NCBI GenBank assembly: GCA_041678005.1
Contig: JBAYOW010000005.1
Location: forward strand, 26,270 to 90,269
Reading direction: 5' to 3'
Length of the DNA: 64,000 bases
DNA from: Sulfurivermis sp041678005
GTDB taxonomy: Bacteria; Pseudomonadota; Gammaproteobacteria; Thiohalomonadales; Thiohalomonadaceae
The notes beneath the pieces are model-generated. The model saw only the letters and a program-made list of their open reading frames with translations, was not told where the DNA came from and searched no databases. Below, one piece after another: positions 7,525 through 16,500 of the stretch. The position numbers and the translations under genes are program-made. Position 1 is the stretch's first letter, and every line of letters begins with the position of its first letter.

Positions 7525-10500
7525 TTAGGGTGCAATCACTTCGCGCCAAGATTGCCGACTGGGTTGGCCCATGGGGATGTGTCCCTTGACGGTGTCTTGC
7601 GGCAGGTGGATGGAGAAGGTGCCATCATCACCCAGAGTGATCGGTGGGTTGCCGCTGGTCACGACCGGGATGCCGTCCAGTACAGAGATGAAGACCCCGT
7701 CGATCTTGTCTGCGTCATCGAAGATGGCTTGATTCAGACGGGTACCACTGAACGGGTTGATGCCCCAAAGCGCGCTCTTGCCATTGGGATCGCATGGGTC
7801 TGTGGTGTCAGGATAGAATGTGATGCCAAACAGGGCGCCACCAAGAATAAAGTTAGACGTCATCATGCGTTCACCGGATTTGGTGAAGTCGATAAACCAG
7901 CCACGGTTTTTGTCATCATGATGGATAATTTCAGCCTCTGAGCCTGCTGCTATGGTGCGTCCGCTATCACCCGTCTTTTCTATTTTTCTTTCCATCAGTT
8001 TGTTGTGGGAGGCAATTGGTGAGCCATCATCGATCAGGCCGTACCAGGTTTGGGTGTTGGTGTCGCTTATATCATCCTTGTTCAGATAGCGGCCTGTGCC
8101 GACAAACACCCAGGTGTCGTCAGTCTTCTGGTTGGTCACCAGGAGCGGAGCAGCGCTAATGGGTTGGTTGCTGCGCGTGGTGAAAAGCTTGCTTGCGCCG
8201 GGTGTGCCAGAGTCAAGATTGGTAAAGCGCCAGATGTTGCCCTTGAGATCGCCGGCATAGACAGTTTCAAACAGGCCGTCACGGTCTTTGTCCCAGAGCG
8301 CAACACCTGAAAGACCGTTATCGCCAGCGACGCCTGTATCAACGGTGTTAATCGAGCCATCGCTGAGCTTGATGGTAATCAGTTGTGCCTTGTCACCTGT
8401 GCTGTTGGGGCCGTTGCCGAAGATTACCCGCCAGTCGCCATCTGCTACCTGGGCGATGATGGGTTTGCTCAGGTTGTTGCCCAGGGCGCTGTTGTTGGCG
8501 GCAGATTTTTCCCAGAGAAACTTGATGTCCTCCGGATCGGTGACATCCAGGGCGAAGACGCCAGTACCGCCACGGCCCTGGGTGCCGACCAGAATAGTCT
8601 TCCAGACACCTCCCAGGTAAGCATCGGCTACAGTCAATTCACCATCGAGGATATATTGATGTGGCTTGATGGCGGATTGCGTGGAGCCATAATCCGGGTG
8701 AGCATAATCCTGTAGTTTTTGGCTGATGGCGCTATTTGGCATAAAAGCATAGATTTCTTCGCCAGTGTCGGCGTTGAAGGCATGCAGCATGCCGTTGTTG
8801 CCAGCAATGTAGATTATCCCTTGACGGGTTTTATTGGCGGTTGCATAGCTTTCATAGTCACTTGCTCCGGAGAAGCTGAATTTTTTGAAATATTCAGTCT
8901 GGGTTGGTTCGCCGACATGGATCAGTTGCGAATTGATGAAGGCAGGCAGCAAGCCGGTGCGCGTACGGAAGATACCGCCGGGCTTGTTTTCCTCCTTGCT
9001 GCGATCGCCACGCAGGTAATCGACAAGATTCGCGCTCAACGCGCCTTGCTGAGTGCCGTTTAAATTAGCATAAAGAAATGGCTTGGCGCTGCCGCTTACA
9101 TTGACGTAAATATTGCGGTTGCCCCAGGCGGGCAGCTTTTGTTCTGCCTCCCAGAGAGTAAAGGATTGATCCATGACACCAGTGGCTTCATCGATCTTGT
9201 AGGCGATGACATCACCATCCCAGCGGCCGGAGGTGTAACGACTGAAAAAGGCCTTGCTGTCGGCCTTGAGCTCGGCTGAATCGACGCCGCCGCTGGCCTC
9301 TGATTTGGTCTCGCTGGCGATCTCATTCAGTGTGTTGGTTAGTGCCTTGGCAAATTCATCTGGATTGGAGGCGACGATGAACTCACCACGCGAGTTGACT
9401 GCGGCATGCCAAAGATCATCGATGTTTTCCTGTCGGTCATTGCCGGGTGTGGGCCAGGAGAGAGTGCCATTGGCCAGCTTGGTGAGGGTTTCTTGATCTG
9501 GCGTCAGCGTGCCCTTCTCACCTATGGAGATGCCATAGGTGCGCATGTGCTGCCAGAAGGCAGGGTTCTTTGCGGTAGTGGGCACGTTGTTTATCTTGTC
9601 CTTCCGCAGGTCTGTCTTCCAGTAGTGCATGGCCACATCGGCCAGGGTGTTGGAGTTGCCATCCATGTATGGGCGACTGGGTATGTATTGATATTCCTGG
9701 CCTTTGGTTCCGGTGATCTTATCGCCATTGGTGTTATCAATGTTTCCCATCGATGTCTTGACACTGTTCCAATAACCGTCGGTGGTGAGGATGGAAAAAT
9801 TCTGCCGACAGGCAAGCTGAGAGCTGCCCGCCTCCGGGCCGTATGGTCCAGTGGAATTTGTACCTGAAAAATATTTGCCAGCGGTGTCCAGTGCACCATG
9901 CAATGGTGTACCGCCACTACTTCTGGCATTGAATAGAGTGCTAAACCAGTCTGATTTGTTGCTGTCGGCAAAAAGGCCGTTGTCGTTACTTACCGGTATA
10001 TTGTATGTGCCGCTGCCGTTCAAGGTGTTGAGGCCGACGCGGTAACCGCTGCCGAGCTTGGCAAAGACACGGCTGGCGGCTGCCTTGGCCATGGTGACGC
10101 GCAGGCGGTAATAGGAAAACCAGTTGGCGTAGTTTTGCAGCTCTTCCTCGACCGTACGCACTGTGCCGCCGTAAGAAGTCCAGTCAAATTGCGTTATCAA
10201 TGTGGCCGAGTTATCTACGCCAGTACTTTTTAGGGAAACCTTGCGCGCGCGCCATTTTTTATCTGCAGTGGAGCAACTCGTCCCTGATGCGCAGCCGTAG
10301 ATAAAATCATAACGGGTGTAGTCTTGGACATTTGTATCATTGTTGCCGGTGAGGTAGTAAAAGCCACTGTAGCGCCATTGATAATCAGTACTTACCAAAC
10401 CTGTGCTTGTGCTCAGTCTGGCGGTGTTTTTAATAGAGCTGGAGCTGGTGGTCAGCGTTATCCAGCTGGTGAAGGATGTCTTGAAATTCAGTGTTCCGCT

Positions 10501-10896
10501 GCCAGACCTTTTTGAAGGGTCGGCGGCTACATCACTATTGTAGTCGGCATTTGGATAGGAGCTGCCGTCGTGTTTCAGCCATGGGTCATATTTAAGTAGC
10601 GGGTTGTACCACTGGGTATTGATGTTTGAGGCGCGCAGGCGAATATCATTTACGCTGACAGTCCTAGGCAGCCCGCTTACTGGTCCGTTGGACCAGGAGG
10701 ACGTGGTGCCCGGCATATGTTCCCAGCCCATGGAGCCTGAGTCATCGAGGATGAACATGATGTTGGGTGCGACGGGCTCGGCGACCATTAGCGGTGTTTG
10801 GTCGATGGTAATACCGGCCTGCGCGAGTCCTGCGCTAAAGATGAGGCTGGTACTTAGCAGGATGCTATTGATGTATTGATTGATGGACTGTTTCAT
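7525..10896 (-). CDS. pilY1: PilY1, pilus tip adhesin / assembly factor
   Basis: A 1123-residue secreted protein. A signal peptide (to about residue 27) is followed by a VWA-like region with a MIDAS-type DDSGSM (residues 51-56). The C-terminal half is a beta-propeller domain ending near GNPPITLG. Within it, DKDRDGLFETVYAGDLKGN (about 865-885) matches the PilY1 calcium-binding loop that controls pilus extension and retraction. The start ATG 10896 has AGGAG 6 bases upstream; an earlier in-frame start at 10917 lacks this. It follows pilX by 32 bp. Confidence 0.95.
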   Translation of the reverse strand: MKQSINQYINSILLSTSLIFSAGLAQAGITIDQTPLMVAEPVAPNIMFILDDSGSMGWEHMPGTTSSWSNGPVSGLPRTVSVNDIRLRASNINTQWYNPLLKYDPWLKHDGSSYPNADYNSDVAADPSKRSGSGTLNFKTSFTSWITLTTSSSSIKNTARLSTSTGLVSTDYQWRYSGFYYLTGNNDTNVQDYTRYDFIYGCASGTSCSTADKKWRARKVSLKSTGVDNSATLITQFDWTSYGGTVRTVEEELQNYANWFSYYRLRVTMAKAAASRVFAKLGSGYRVGLNTLNGSGTYNIPVSNDNGLFADSNKSDWFSTLFNARSSGGTPLHGALDTAGKYFSGTNSTGPYGPEAGSSQLACRQNFSILTTDGYWNSVKTSMGNIDNTNGDKITGTKGQEYQYIPSRPYMDGNSNTLADVAMHYWKTDLRKDKINNVPTTAKNPAFWQHMRTYGISIGEKGTLTPDQETLTKLANGTLSWPTPGNDRQENIDDLWHAAVNSRGEFIVASNPDEFAKALTNTLNEIASETKSEASGGVDSAELKADSKAFFSRYTSGRWDGDVIAYKIDEATGVMDQSFTLWEAEQKLPAWGNRNIYVNVSGSAKPFLYANLNGTQQGALSANLVDYLRGDRSKEENKPGGIFRTRTGLLPAFINSQLIHVGEPTQTEYFKKFSFSGASDYESYATANKTRQGIIYIAGNNGMLHAFNADTGEEIYAFMPNSAISQKLQDYAHPDYGSTQSAIKPHQYILDGELTVADAYLGGVWKTILVGTQGRGGTGVFALDVTDPEDIKFLWEKSAANNSALGNNLSKPIIAQVADGDWRVIFGNGPNSTGDKAQLITIKLSDGSINTVDTGVAGDNGLSGVALWDKDRDGLFETVYAGDLKGNIWRFTNLDSGTPGASKLFTTRSNQPISAAPLLVTNQKTDDTWVFVGTGRYLNKDDISDTNTQTWYGLIDDGSPIASHNKLMERKIEKTGDSGRTIAAGSEAEIIHHDDKNRGWFIDFTKSGERMMTSNFILGGALFGITFYPDTTDPCDPNGKSALWGINPFSGTRLNQAIFDDADKIDGVFISVLDGIPVVTSGNPPITLGDDGTFSIHLPQDTVKGHIPMGQPSRQSWREVIAP

Positions 10897-10928
10897 GGCG
10901 ATCTCCTGAAGCTCCATGCAAGTGAGAT

Positions 10929-11540
10929 TTAGTTGCTCTTGACCAGGGCGCTGAGTACGACGATTGAGCGGTCGTTGTCCACGCCTGGTTGGCGGCTGCG
11001 CACGGTGACAAGATAGGCTGCGTTCTGTGTGCTGTTGACCTTGTTGCTGCCGCCGCCGGTGCTGCCGTACTGTGGTGGTGTTGCTGATTGACTGGTGTCG
11101 GTATTGGATAGGCTGTTTTTCAGGCCCAGGTACTGGATGTGGTATTGCGGGTTGCTGGTTGCGTTGAGGCCAGTATTGAAAGTGAAATTACCCAGATTTA
11201 CCACTTGCCAATTCGTGTTGTTGTTCTGGAAGGTGGAATCCGGCACAGGCTTGCAGGTCGCGCCCACAGTGGTGCAGTCGATGATATTGGCTGTAGCCAG
11301 AATATCCTCACGCTTGGTTTCATAAAGCCATTTTTCTACCTGGCCCATGGCAAATTCAGCTGACTGCATGGTCACGGCGCGGTCATAAAGATTGCCGGAA
11401 AGTTTTTCCTGCAACGAGGTGTTGCGGATGCCGGCAAGGCCAGTCAGGGTGGCGATGATGAGCATGACCAGGGCAAGAATGAGGGCAACGCCGCTCTGTC
11501 TGCCTGGGCTTTTACCAATGTGATAGTGCACGTGTGTCAT
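10929..11540 (-). CDS. pilX: Type IV minor pilin PilX
   Basis: The N-terminus reads GVALILALVMLIIATLTGLAG, the PilX N-terminal helix without the Glu5 found in major pilins, followed by QSAEFAM. The protein has 203 residues from ATG 11540, with GAGGA upstream; a TTG at 11555 overlapping pilW by 4 bp is also possible. PilX works with PilV, PilW, PilE and PilY1 in the tip-priming complex. Confidence 0.9.
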   Translation of the reverse strand: MTHVHYHIGKSPGRQSGVALILALVMLIIATLTGLAGIRNTSLQEKLSGNLYDRAVTMQSAEFAMGQVEKWLYETKREDILATANIIDCTTVGATCKPVPDSTFQNNNTNWQVVNLGNFTFNTGLNATSNPQYHIQYLGLKNSLSNTDTSQSATPPQYGSTGGGSNKVNSTQNAAYLVTVRSRQPGVDNDRSIVVLSALVKSN

Positions 11541-11551
11541 GGTTCTTGTCC

Positions 11552-12538
11552 TCAATCCATATTTCTTAAGGCAATGATATGGGTCAGGCTACGGCGCAGA
11601 CGGCCGCTGCTGCCGACCAGCTCGGAGCCGGTTGCTGCATCAGTGGCAATATCGGCTTGGGTGGTTTCGGTAATTAAGGTCAGCTCGATGGCATTGACGG
11701 CGTTCCAGTTGTTTTTAGTGCTGATGTCGCTTGCCTGAGTGAAGTCATCAGTCAGGTTTTGGTGATAGAGAAGCGACATATCGACTATACCAGGCAGGAT
11801 TTCCTCGGTAACCGGGTTGCCGTCGGGTTGTAGCCGTACCCGATAAAGCGAACGCCCGCCCTCATCAGCACGGCCGTTGTTGCCTATGTACCAGGTGACG
11901 GCCTGATAACGACCCACTAAAAATGGTGGATTGTCAGGGTCGACGAAAGGGATAACCGGGTCTATCTCCAGGTCCATGCCCGTGGCGCCTGTTGCGGTAT
12001 GCAGGCTGGCCCTGTCCAGCGTGCAGATGATGACGGGGCCGGCAGCAAGTGTTGCGGGGCTGCTTGTGAGTGTAATTTTGTCTGTGCTGGGGATGTTGTT
12101 GATTAGCAGGGTTTCACCAGTACTTTGCAGTTGCACGGCCTCAGTGCCATTTACGCGCTCGCCTGTGCCGCTGCCAAAGACGACAGCGCTGCTAGATGCA
12201 TCACCAGCAAAGCCACGGATGGGCCACCACTCACCCATCCAGCCACCGGATGGGTGATCACTTACATCGGGCACGGGCCCGCAGCCAGTATCGCGGGCTT
12301 GACGCACGTCACGAGCTATGAGCTCAAATGCCATGCGGGCATTTTCTTGTGATTCAGACAGGCCTTCGGTGATGCGCAAATTTTGCCGGTTGGTGGCCAT
12401 GATGCCGGTGATGCCCAGGGTGAGGATCAGTCCAATGACCAGCGTCACCATGACCTCAATCAAGGTAAGGCCACGCATGTGGCGGCCTGCTTGATGTGTT
12501 GTGGCGTAGCGTCTGCAGGGGTTGTGGCGGGTCATCAT
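11552..12538 (-). CDS. pilW: Type IV minor pilin PilW
   Basis: A 328-residue prepilin with MRGLTLIEVMVTLVIGLIL and the PilW-type segment ENARMAFELIARDVRQA. The start overlaps the end of pilV (ATG at 12536-12538, pilV stop at 12535-12537). It is a component of the minor pilin priming complex. Confidence 0.92.
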   Translation of the reverse strand: MMTRHNPCRRYATTHQAGRHMRGLTLIEVMVTLVIGLILTLGITGIMATNRQNLRITEGLSESQENARMAFELIARDVRQARDTGCGPVPDVSDHPSGGWMGEWWPIRGFAGDASSSAVVFGSGTGERVNGTEAVQLQSTGETLLINNIPSTDKITLTSSPATLAAGPVIICTLDRASLHTATGATGMDLEIDPVIPFVDPDNPPFLVGRYQAVTWYIGNNGRADEGGRSLYRVRLQPDGNPVTEEILPGIVDMSLLYHQNLTDDFTQASDISTKNNWNAVNAIELTLITETTQADIATDAATGSELVGSSGRLRRSLTHIIALRNMD

Positions 12539-12990
12539 AATTTCACCTGTGTGGTGATTGATTGTTGATCAGAGCCCTGCACGCCCAGACCGTCATCCCA
12601 GGTGATGGTGATGGTGCAGGTATGGCTGGTGATTGCTTCAGTATAAAGTGGCGTAATGGTCGAGCTTGCGCATTCGATTTCGCCTTCTGCGTCAGAGCCA
12701 AGATGTTCCGTAATATTATTTTTCCATTCAGCAATGCGGCCCTGGAGAAATGCGCTGCTGAAATCGAGGTCGCCATTGTCACGTAGATCGGCACGCATGA
12801 GGTCGGCGATGCTGTACACAGCCATAATCGCCCGGCTGCGATCAAATGAGCTTTGGTTGTTGCGCAAGGTGACCATCTGCAGATTGACCAGGCCAAGCAG
12901 ACCAAAGGAAAGAATGAGCACGGCAACAAGCACTTCGATAAGACCCATACCGCGTTGGTTGCTGGAAGATCGCTTCGTTTGAATGTTCAT
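12535..12990 (-). CDS. pilV: Type IV minor pilin PilV
   Basis: A prepilin with RGMGLIEVLVAVLILSFGLLG. Start ATG 12990 was chosen because it overlaps the fimT stop (TAATG) and has AGGA nine bases upstream; it gives 151 residues. ATG 12999 and a far-upstream frame to 13083 are alternatives, but the latter runs deep into fimT. Two Cys pairs near the C-terminus may form disulfides. Confidence 0.9.
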   Translation of the reverse strand: MNIQTKRSSSNQRGMGLIEVLVAVLILSFGLLGLVNLQMVTLRNNQSSFDRSRAIMAVYSIADLMRADLRDNGDLDFSSAFLQGRIAEWKNNITEHLGSDAEGEIECASSTITPLYTEAITSHTCTITITWDDGLGVQGSDQQSITTQVKL

Positions 12991-13493
12991 TAGGGGCATC
13001 CTGATGATGGTGTGATGGTCGTTCTGCCGGAGCTGCCGATTTGTATGCTGCGGGCGGTATTTCCGCTGCCAGTCGGTGAGCAAAGGTTCAGGCTGTCATT
13101 GCCAGCAGAAATATTATTAAGGCCAGTGGGGAGGAAGCGCAGAGTATTGTCTTGCAGGGTGCTGGTGAGTTTAAGCGTAGCGGGGATGCCGCCGCGTCTG
13201 ATTGCATTATCGCCGCTGTCCAGCACGACCCAGTTGCCCCAGTTGCCAGCGGCGCAGCTGGTGCTGGTGGCACTGGCTGTGGCACAGAGGCGTATAGTTT
13301 GATTGCGCTTGATGGCCTCGGCGCGCGCATATTGTACAGCCCCGATCAGCTCATTGGTTTGGCTACGCAGGCGGCTCTGGACGATCATGTCCTGAAAGGA
13401 TGGCAGGGCAATGGCAGCCAGAATCCCCAGCAAGGAGATGGTTATCATCAACTCGATGAGGGTAAAGCCCTGTATGGCTATTTTTCTTGGCAT
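12990..13493 (-). CDS. fimT: GspH/FimT-family pseudopilin
   Basis: A 167-residue prepilin with QGFTLIELMITISLLGILAAIALP and the GspH/FimT segment YARAEAIKRN. It has Cys pairs in the second half (RLCAT, TSCAAG, LCSP, GCP). It is the first gene of the pil operon. FimT and FimU are close paralogues and only one is present here, so fimU is an equally possible name. Confidence 0.85.
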   Translation of the reverse strand: MPRKIAIQGFTLIELMITISLLGILAAIALPSFQDMIVQSRLRSQTNELIGAVQYARAEAIKRNQTIRLCATASATSTSCAAGNWGNWVVLDSGDNAIRRGGIPATLKLTSTLQDNTLRFLPTGLNNISAGNDSLNLCSPTGSGNTARSIQIGSSGRTTITPSSGCP

Positions 13494-13650
13494 TTAGTCC
13501 GTCCTTCTGGATTGCTTTAGCCTGTGAGCATAAAGATGGCAAGCTTTGTTACTTCTGTCTTGCTTTACGTGATTGATGGATGGTTTTTGTAGATAAACGG
13601 CGTGTATTGGGGTAGGGAGCATTGTAGTAATCCGTGTCGTTTAACTGGTT

Positions 13651-13680
13651 TTTTCACGTCCTGGTGAAACATGTGGGGTA
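13651..13680 (-). repeat. Dispersed intergenic element, copy b (core only)
   Basis: On the minus strand this reads CCCCACATGTTTCACCAGG then ACGTGAAAA. It holds a perfect palindrome TTTCAC-N6-GTGAAA and lies between the divergent fimT operon and the Fur-family gene, so it could act on either promoter. Confidence 0.6.
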
Positions 13681-13705
13681 AATCACTGTAACCGCACTGG
13701 TGGAA

Positions 13706-13730
13706 TTGGTCTTAAACCAAGACTATAATT
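13706..13730 (+). promoter_or_regulatory. Inverted repeat and -10 element before the Fur-family gene
   Basis: TTGGT-CTTAA-ACCAA (13706-13720) is a perfect 5-bp inverted repeat, followed by a consensus -10 TATAAT at 13724-13729. The -35 is weak, as is common for regulated promoters. The repeat may be an autoregulatory operator, which is inference. Confidence 0.45.
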
Positions 13731-13793
13731 CATTGATTGGATTAAAAAGTTTCCGCATGGCCTATGCGGAGGCAGATCAATCTGGAGGAAATC

Positions 13794-14213
13794 ATGAATC
13801 AGTCCCGTTTGGATCGCCACGCAATCATTGAGCTGTTGCAACAACACGATGTGTCGCCGTCGCGCCAGCGCGTAGAGATAGCCCAGGCATTATTTGCCCA
13901 GCCGCAGCATATATCTGCCGAGCAGTTGTTGGCGCAGGTAAATGTTAATGAAGCCCGCGTTTCCAGGGCCACTATTTACAATACCCTGAACCTGTTTGCT
14001 CGCAAGGGCTTGGTGCGGGAAATTATTGTTGACCCAAGCAGGGTGTTCTATGACTCGACCACGACCGAGCATCAGCACTTTTTCAATATAGATACCGGTG
14101 AGTTATATGACGCCCCTGGGCCAATATTGGATAGGACGACCTTGCCAGCCTTGCCTGAAGGCACTGAAGTAGCAGGCGTCGATGTAATCATCCGGATTCG
14201 CCCTGTGGCTTGA
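13794..14213 (+). CDS. Fur-family transcriptional regulator, Irr-like, cysteine-free
   Basis: A 139-residue protein with the Fur winged helix (SRQRVEIAQALF, SRATIYNTLNLF) and a C-terminal dimer domain with HQHFFNIDTGELYD. It has no Cys, so the CxxC structural zinc sites of Fur, Zur and PerR are absent. The HQH motif resembles Irr, which in alphaproteobacteria senses haem. Start ATG 13794 is preceded by GGAGGA at 13784. The neighbouring tRNA and pil genes do not reveal its targets. Confidence 0.8.
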   Translation: MNQSRLDRHAIIELLQQHDVSPSRQRVEIAQALFAQPQHISAEQLLAQVNVNEARVSRATIYNTLNLFARKGLVREIIVDPSRVFYDSTTTEHQHFFNIDTGELYDAPGPILDRTTLPALPEGTEVAGVDVIIRIRPVA

Positions 14214-14249
14214 ATTTAACGACCACTAAACTGCGCCTTGGCATTTTCT

Positions 14250-14277
14250 TTGCCTGGTGTGATGATTTCAGTATACT
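14250..14277 (+). promoter_or_regulatory. Probable tRNA-Thr promoter
   Basis: -35 TTGCCT (14250-14255), 16-bp spacer, -10 TATACT (14272-14277), then a GC-rich discriminator (GCGCCC) as in stable-RNA promoters under stringent control. The tRNA begins 25 bp downstream. Confidence 0.5.
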
Positions 14278-14301
14278 TGCGCCCTCGTTTGACTCTCATA
14301 C

Positions 14302-14377
<76 letters not shown>

Positions 14378-14394
14378 TTTTGTCCGTGGTTCAT

Positions 14395-14832
14395 TTACAT
14401 ATCAAATCCCGCCTTCTTATATAGCTCCTTGGCCTTGGCGTCATCTTGAGGCAGGCCAAGGCCTTGTTCATACATCATCGCCAGGGTGGTGAGCGAGCCG
14501 GCCAGTCCGTGATCGGCAGCTTTTTGGAACCATATAGCGGCTTCGGCTGGATTTTTCTCCAGTCCTTCACCTTCGAGATACATGAAACCTACGCCGTGCT
14601 GCGCCATGGCATGACCCTGGTTGGCGGCGGCGAGCATCCATGCAGCGGCCTTGGCAAGATTGGTGCTGCCGATCAGGCCGTTTTGTTGCATGATGGCAAC
14701 CCGGTATTGTGCTTCGGCGTTGCCTGCCTCGGCCAGGGGGGAGAGCATTTGCATGGCGGTTGCAAAGTGCTTGCCTTCAAAGGCGGCAATGCCGCTGGCC
14801 AGATCCATGCCGCTGTTGTTATCGATGTTCAT
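14395..14832 (-). CDS. Sel1-repeat (TPR-like) protein
   Basis: A 145-residue soluble protein made of about three Sel1-like repeats with the A..WF..AA..G hallmark (AEAAIWFQKAADHG, AKELYKKAG). There is no signal peptide or membrane segment, so it is probably cytoplasmic. Such repeats mediate protein contacts. It converges on tRNA-Thr and is divergent from the MurU-like gene. No partner can be assigned. Confidence 0.8.
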   Translation of the reverse strand: MNIDNNSGMDLASGIAAFEGKHFATAMQMLSPLAEAGNAEAQYRVAIMQQNGLIGSTNLAKAAAWMLAAANQGHAMAQHGVGFMYLEGEGLEKNPAEAAIWFQKAADHGLAGSLTTLAMMYEQGLGLPQDDAKAKELYKKAGFDM

Positions 14833-14997
14833 GAAAGACTCCGTGAAATTGGCTGTGGTGTCGCTACCCTACAAATCTTGATTAAAACTGTCAACATTTT
14901 AAGTGGTCTGCCGCACGAATGTATGCACCGATTTGGAAGAGGAGTCAAATAAACAAAGGCTTGTTCTGTAGCCATTACAGACGGCATCATAAAAGCT

Positions 14998-15663
14998 ATG
15001 AAAGCCATGATACTTGCTGCAGGCCGTGGTGAACGCATGCGGCCATTGACTGATCACACGCCCAAACCATTGCTGCGCGCCGGGCCACATGCACTTATCG
15101 AGTACCACCTGTTCGCCTTGGCTAAGGCTGGCATTAAGGAGATAGTTATCAATCATGCACACCTGGGTGAGAAGATAGAGGATTTTCTTGGTGATGGCCG
15201 GCATTACGGAGTGCGGATTTATTATTCTGCTGAAGGTGTCGGGCTGGAGACCGGTGGTGGGATCTTGCGCGCCTTGCCATTGTTGGGCACAGAGCCATTT
15301 TGGGTGGTGAACGGCGATATCTGGACGGATTATCGTTTCACGGCAGACCTTGCACCCAAAACCCTGGCCCATTTGGTCATGGTGGATAATCCGCACTATC
15401 ATCCAGGCGGTGATTTTACCTTGGCGGCAGATGGTCGGGTGTTGGAAGATGGGTTGGGTCTGCGCCTGACCTTCAGTGGTATTGGTGTGTATCGGCCGGA
15501 ATTGTTTGCTGCTTGTCAGGATGGTCGCTTTCCACTGGGGCCATTGTTGCGCAACATGATGGCATCCGGTCAGGTAAGTGGCGAGTACTATCAAGGCCGC
15601 TGGGTTGATGTTGGAACACCGCAGCGGCTGTCAGAATTGGCACAACAGTTGGAAATTCAGTAA
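14998..15663 (+). CDS. murU: N-acetylmuramate-1-phosphate uridylyltransferase-like nucleotidyltransferase
   Basis: A 221-residue nucleotidyltransferase with the signature MILAAGRGERMRPLTDHTPKPLL at the N-terminus and WVVNGDIWTD as the metal/nucleotide site. MurU makes UDP-MurNAc in a cell-wall recycling route that bypasses MurA. Its usual partner kinase amgK is not adjacent, so another sugar-1-phosphate substrate is possible. Confidence 0.8.
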   Translation: MKAMILAAGRGERMRPLTDHTPKPLLRAGPHALIEYHLFALAKAGIKEIVINHAHLGEKIEDFLGDGRHYGVRIYYSAEGVGLETGGGILRALPLLGTEPFWVVNGDIWTDYRFTADLAPKTLAHLVMVDNPHYHPGGDFTLAADGRVLEDGLGLRLTFSGIGVYRPELFAACQDGRFPLGPLLRNMMASGQVSGEYYQGRWVDVGTPQRLSELAQQLEIQ

Positions 15664-15717
15664 TAATTGGCAGACAACAAGGCCGCAAACCTCATCAATA
15701 TAGAAGAATATCAATAG

Positions 15718-16422
15718 ATGAAATCTTCCCACCCCTTAACGAACGACTGGTGCACGGCTGCTGATTGCAGTGTTTGCACCATGCGTGCATCGGTGTTGTT
15801 TGCTGGTATTGATCCAGCACTGCTTGGCCGCATCCAGCACAGCATCGATGAACAGCGGATGTCGCATGGCGATGTGTTGTATCGCATGGGTGATCCTGGT
15901 CGGGCGATCTTTACCGTGCGCGAAGGTCTGGTGAAGTTGACGCAGTATCTGCCAGATGGCAGCGAACGTATTGTGCGGCTGGTACGTAGTACGGATGTTA
16001 CCGGCCTGGAAGCCTTGTTGAATCAGCCTTATCAGCATGAGGCCGTGGTCGAGCAAGACAGTGTGATTTGCCGTATTCCGGTGGATGTGGTGCGCCGACT
16101 GGAGCTGGATAGCCCTCAACTTTATCGTGAATTGATGCGCCGCTGGCAGCAGGCGCTGGCCGAGGCCGATGCCTGGCTTACTGAGCTTGGCACTGGCAGT
16201 GCGCGTCAGCGTGTGGCGCGTTTATTGCTTCGCTTGACCGATGAACCAGGAGAAGGATTGTGCTGTTTGTTCAGCCGTAAGGATATGGGTGCCATGTTGG
16301 GAATTACCACGGAATCGGCCAGCCGCATGGTGGCCGAACTCAAGCGGTTGGGCGCTTTGCAGGAACATTCTGACAGGTTTCATTGTGATCGCATTACTCT
16401 GGAGCAGATCGCCAATGAATAG
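15718..16422 (+). CDS. Crp/Fnr-family regulator with FNR-like cysteines
   Basis: A 234-residue regulator with a cyclic-nucleotide-binding-like fold and a C-terminal HTH reading MGAMLGITTESASRMVAEL. The E..SR recognition helix is the type that reads TTGAT-N4-ATCAA. Cys12, Cys17 and Cys20 plus Cys118 mirror the N-terminal cluster and single distal Cys of FNR, although the spacing (C-x4-C-x2-C) differs from E. coli FNR, so an oxygen- or NO-sensitive iron-sulfur cluster is plausible. FNR-like boxes occur 0.7, 4.5 and 6 kb downstream, before the SLAC1-like, sigma54-activator and nirS genes, making this the best candidate regulator. The stop is TAG. Confidence 0.85.
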   Translation: MKSSHPLTNDWCTAADCSVCTMRASVLFAGIDPALLGRIQHSIDEQRMSHGDVLYRMGDPGRAIFTVREGLVKLTQYLPDGSERIVRLVRSTDVTGLEALLNQPYQHEAVVEQDSVICRIPVDVVRRLELDSPQLYRELMRRWQQALAEADAWLTELGTGSARQRVARLLLRLTDEPGEGLCCLFSRKDMGAMLGITTESASRMVAELKRLGALQEHSDRFHCDRITLEQIANE

Positions 16423-16429
16423 ACTGTTT

Positions 16430-16461
16430 GCCATATATTTCATTATGGCGTGAGTGAAAAC
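16430..16461 (+). repeat. Dispersed intergenic element, copy c
   Basis: GCCATATATTTCATTATGG followed by CGTGAGTGAAAAC, starting 8 bp after the fnr-like stop; matches the TTTCAC-N6-GTGAGA core of the family. The tail is more diverged than in copies a, d, e and f. Confidence 0.5.
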
Positions 16462-16500
16462 ACTGACGTTTTTGACATTGTAGAGCGCAAAAACCATCGA

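Noticed and set aside
7525..10896. Many long frames on the + strand across pilY1
   Set aside because: Shadow frames of a clearly coding gene; no start signals or domains.
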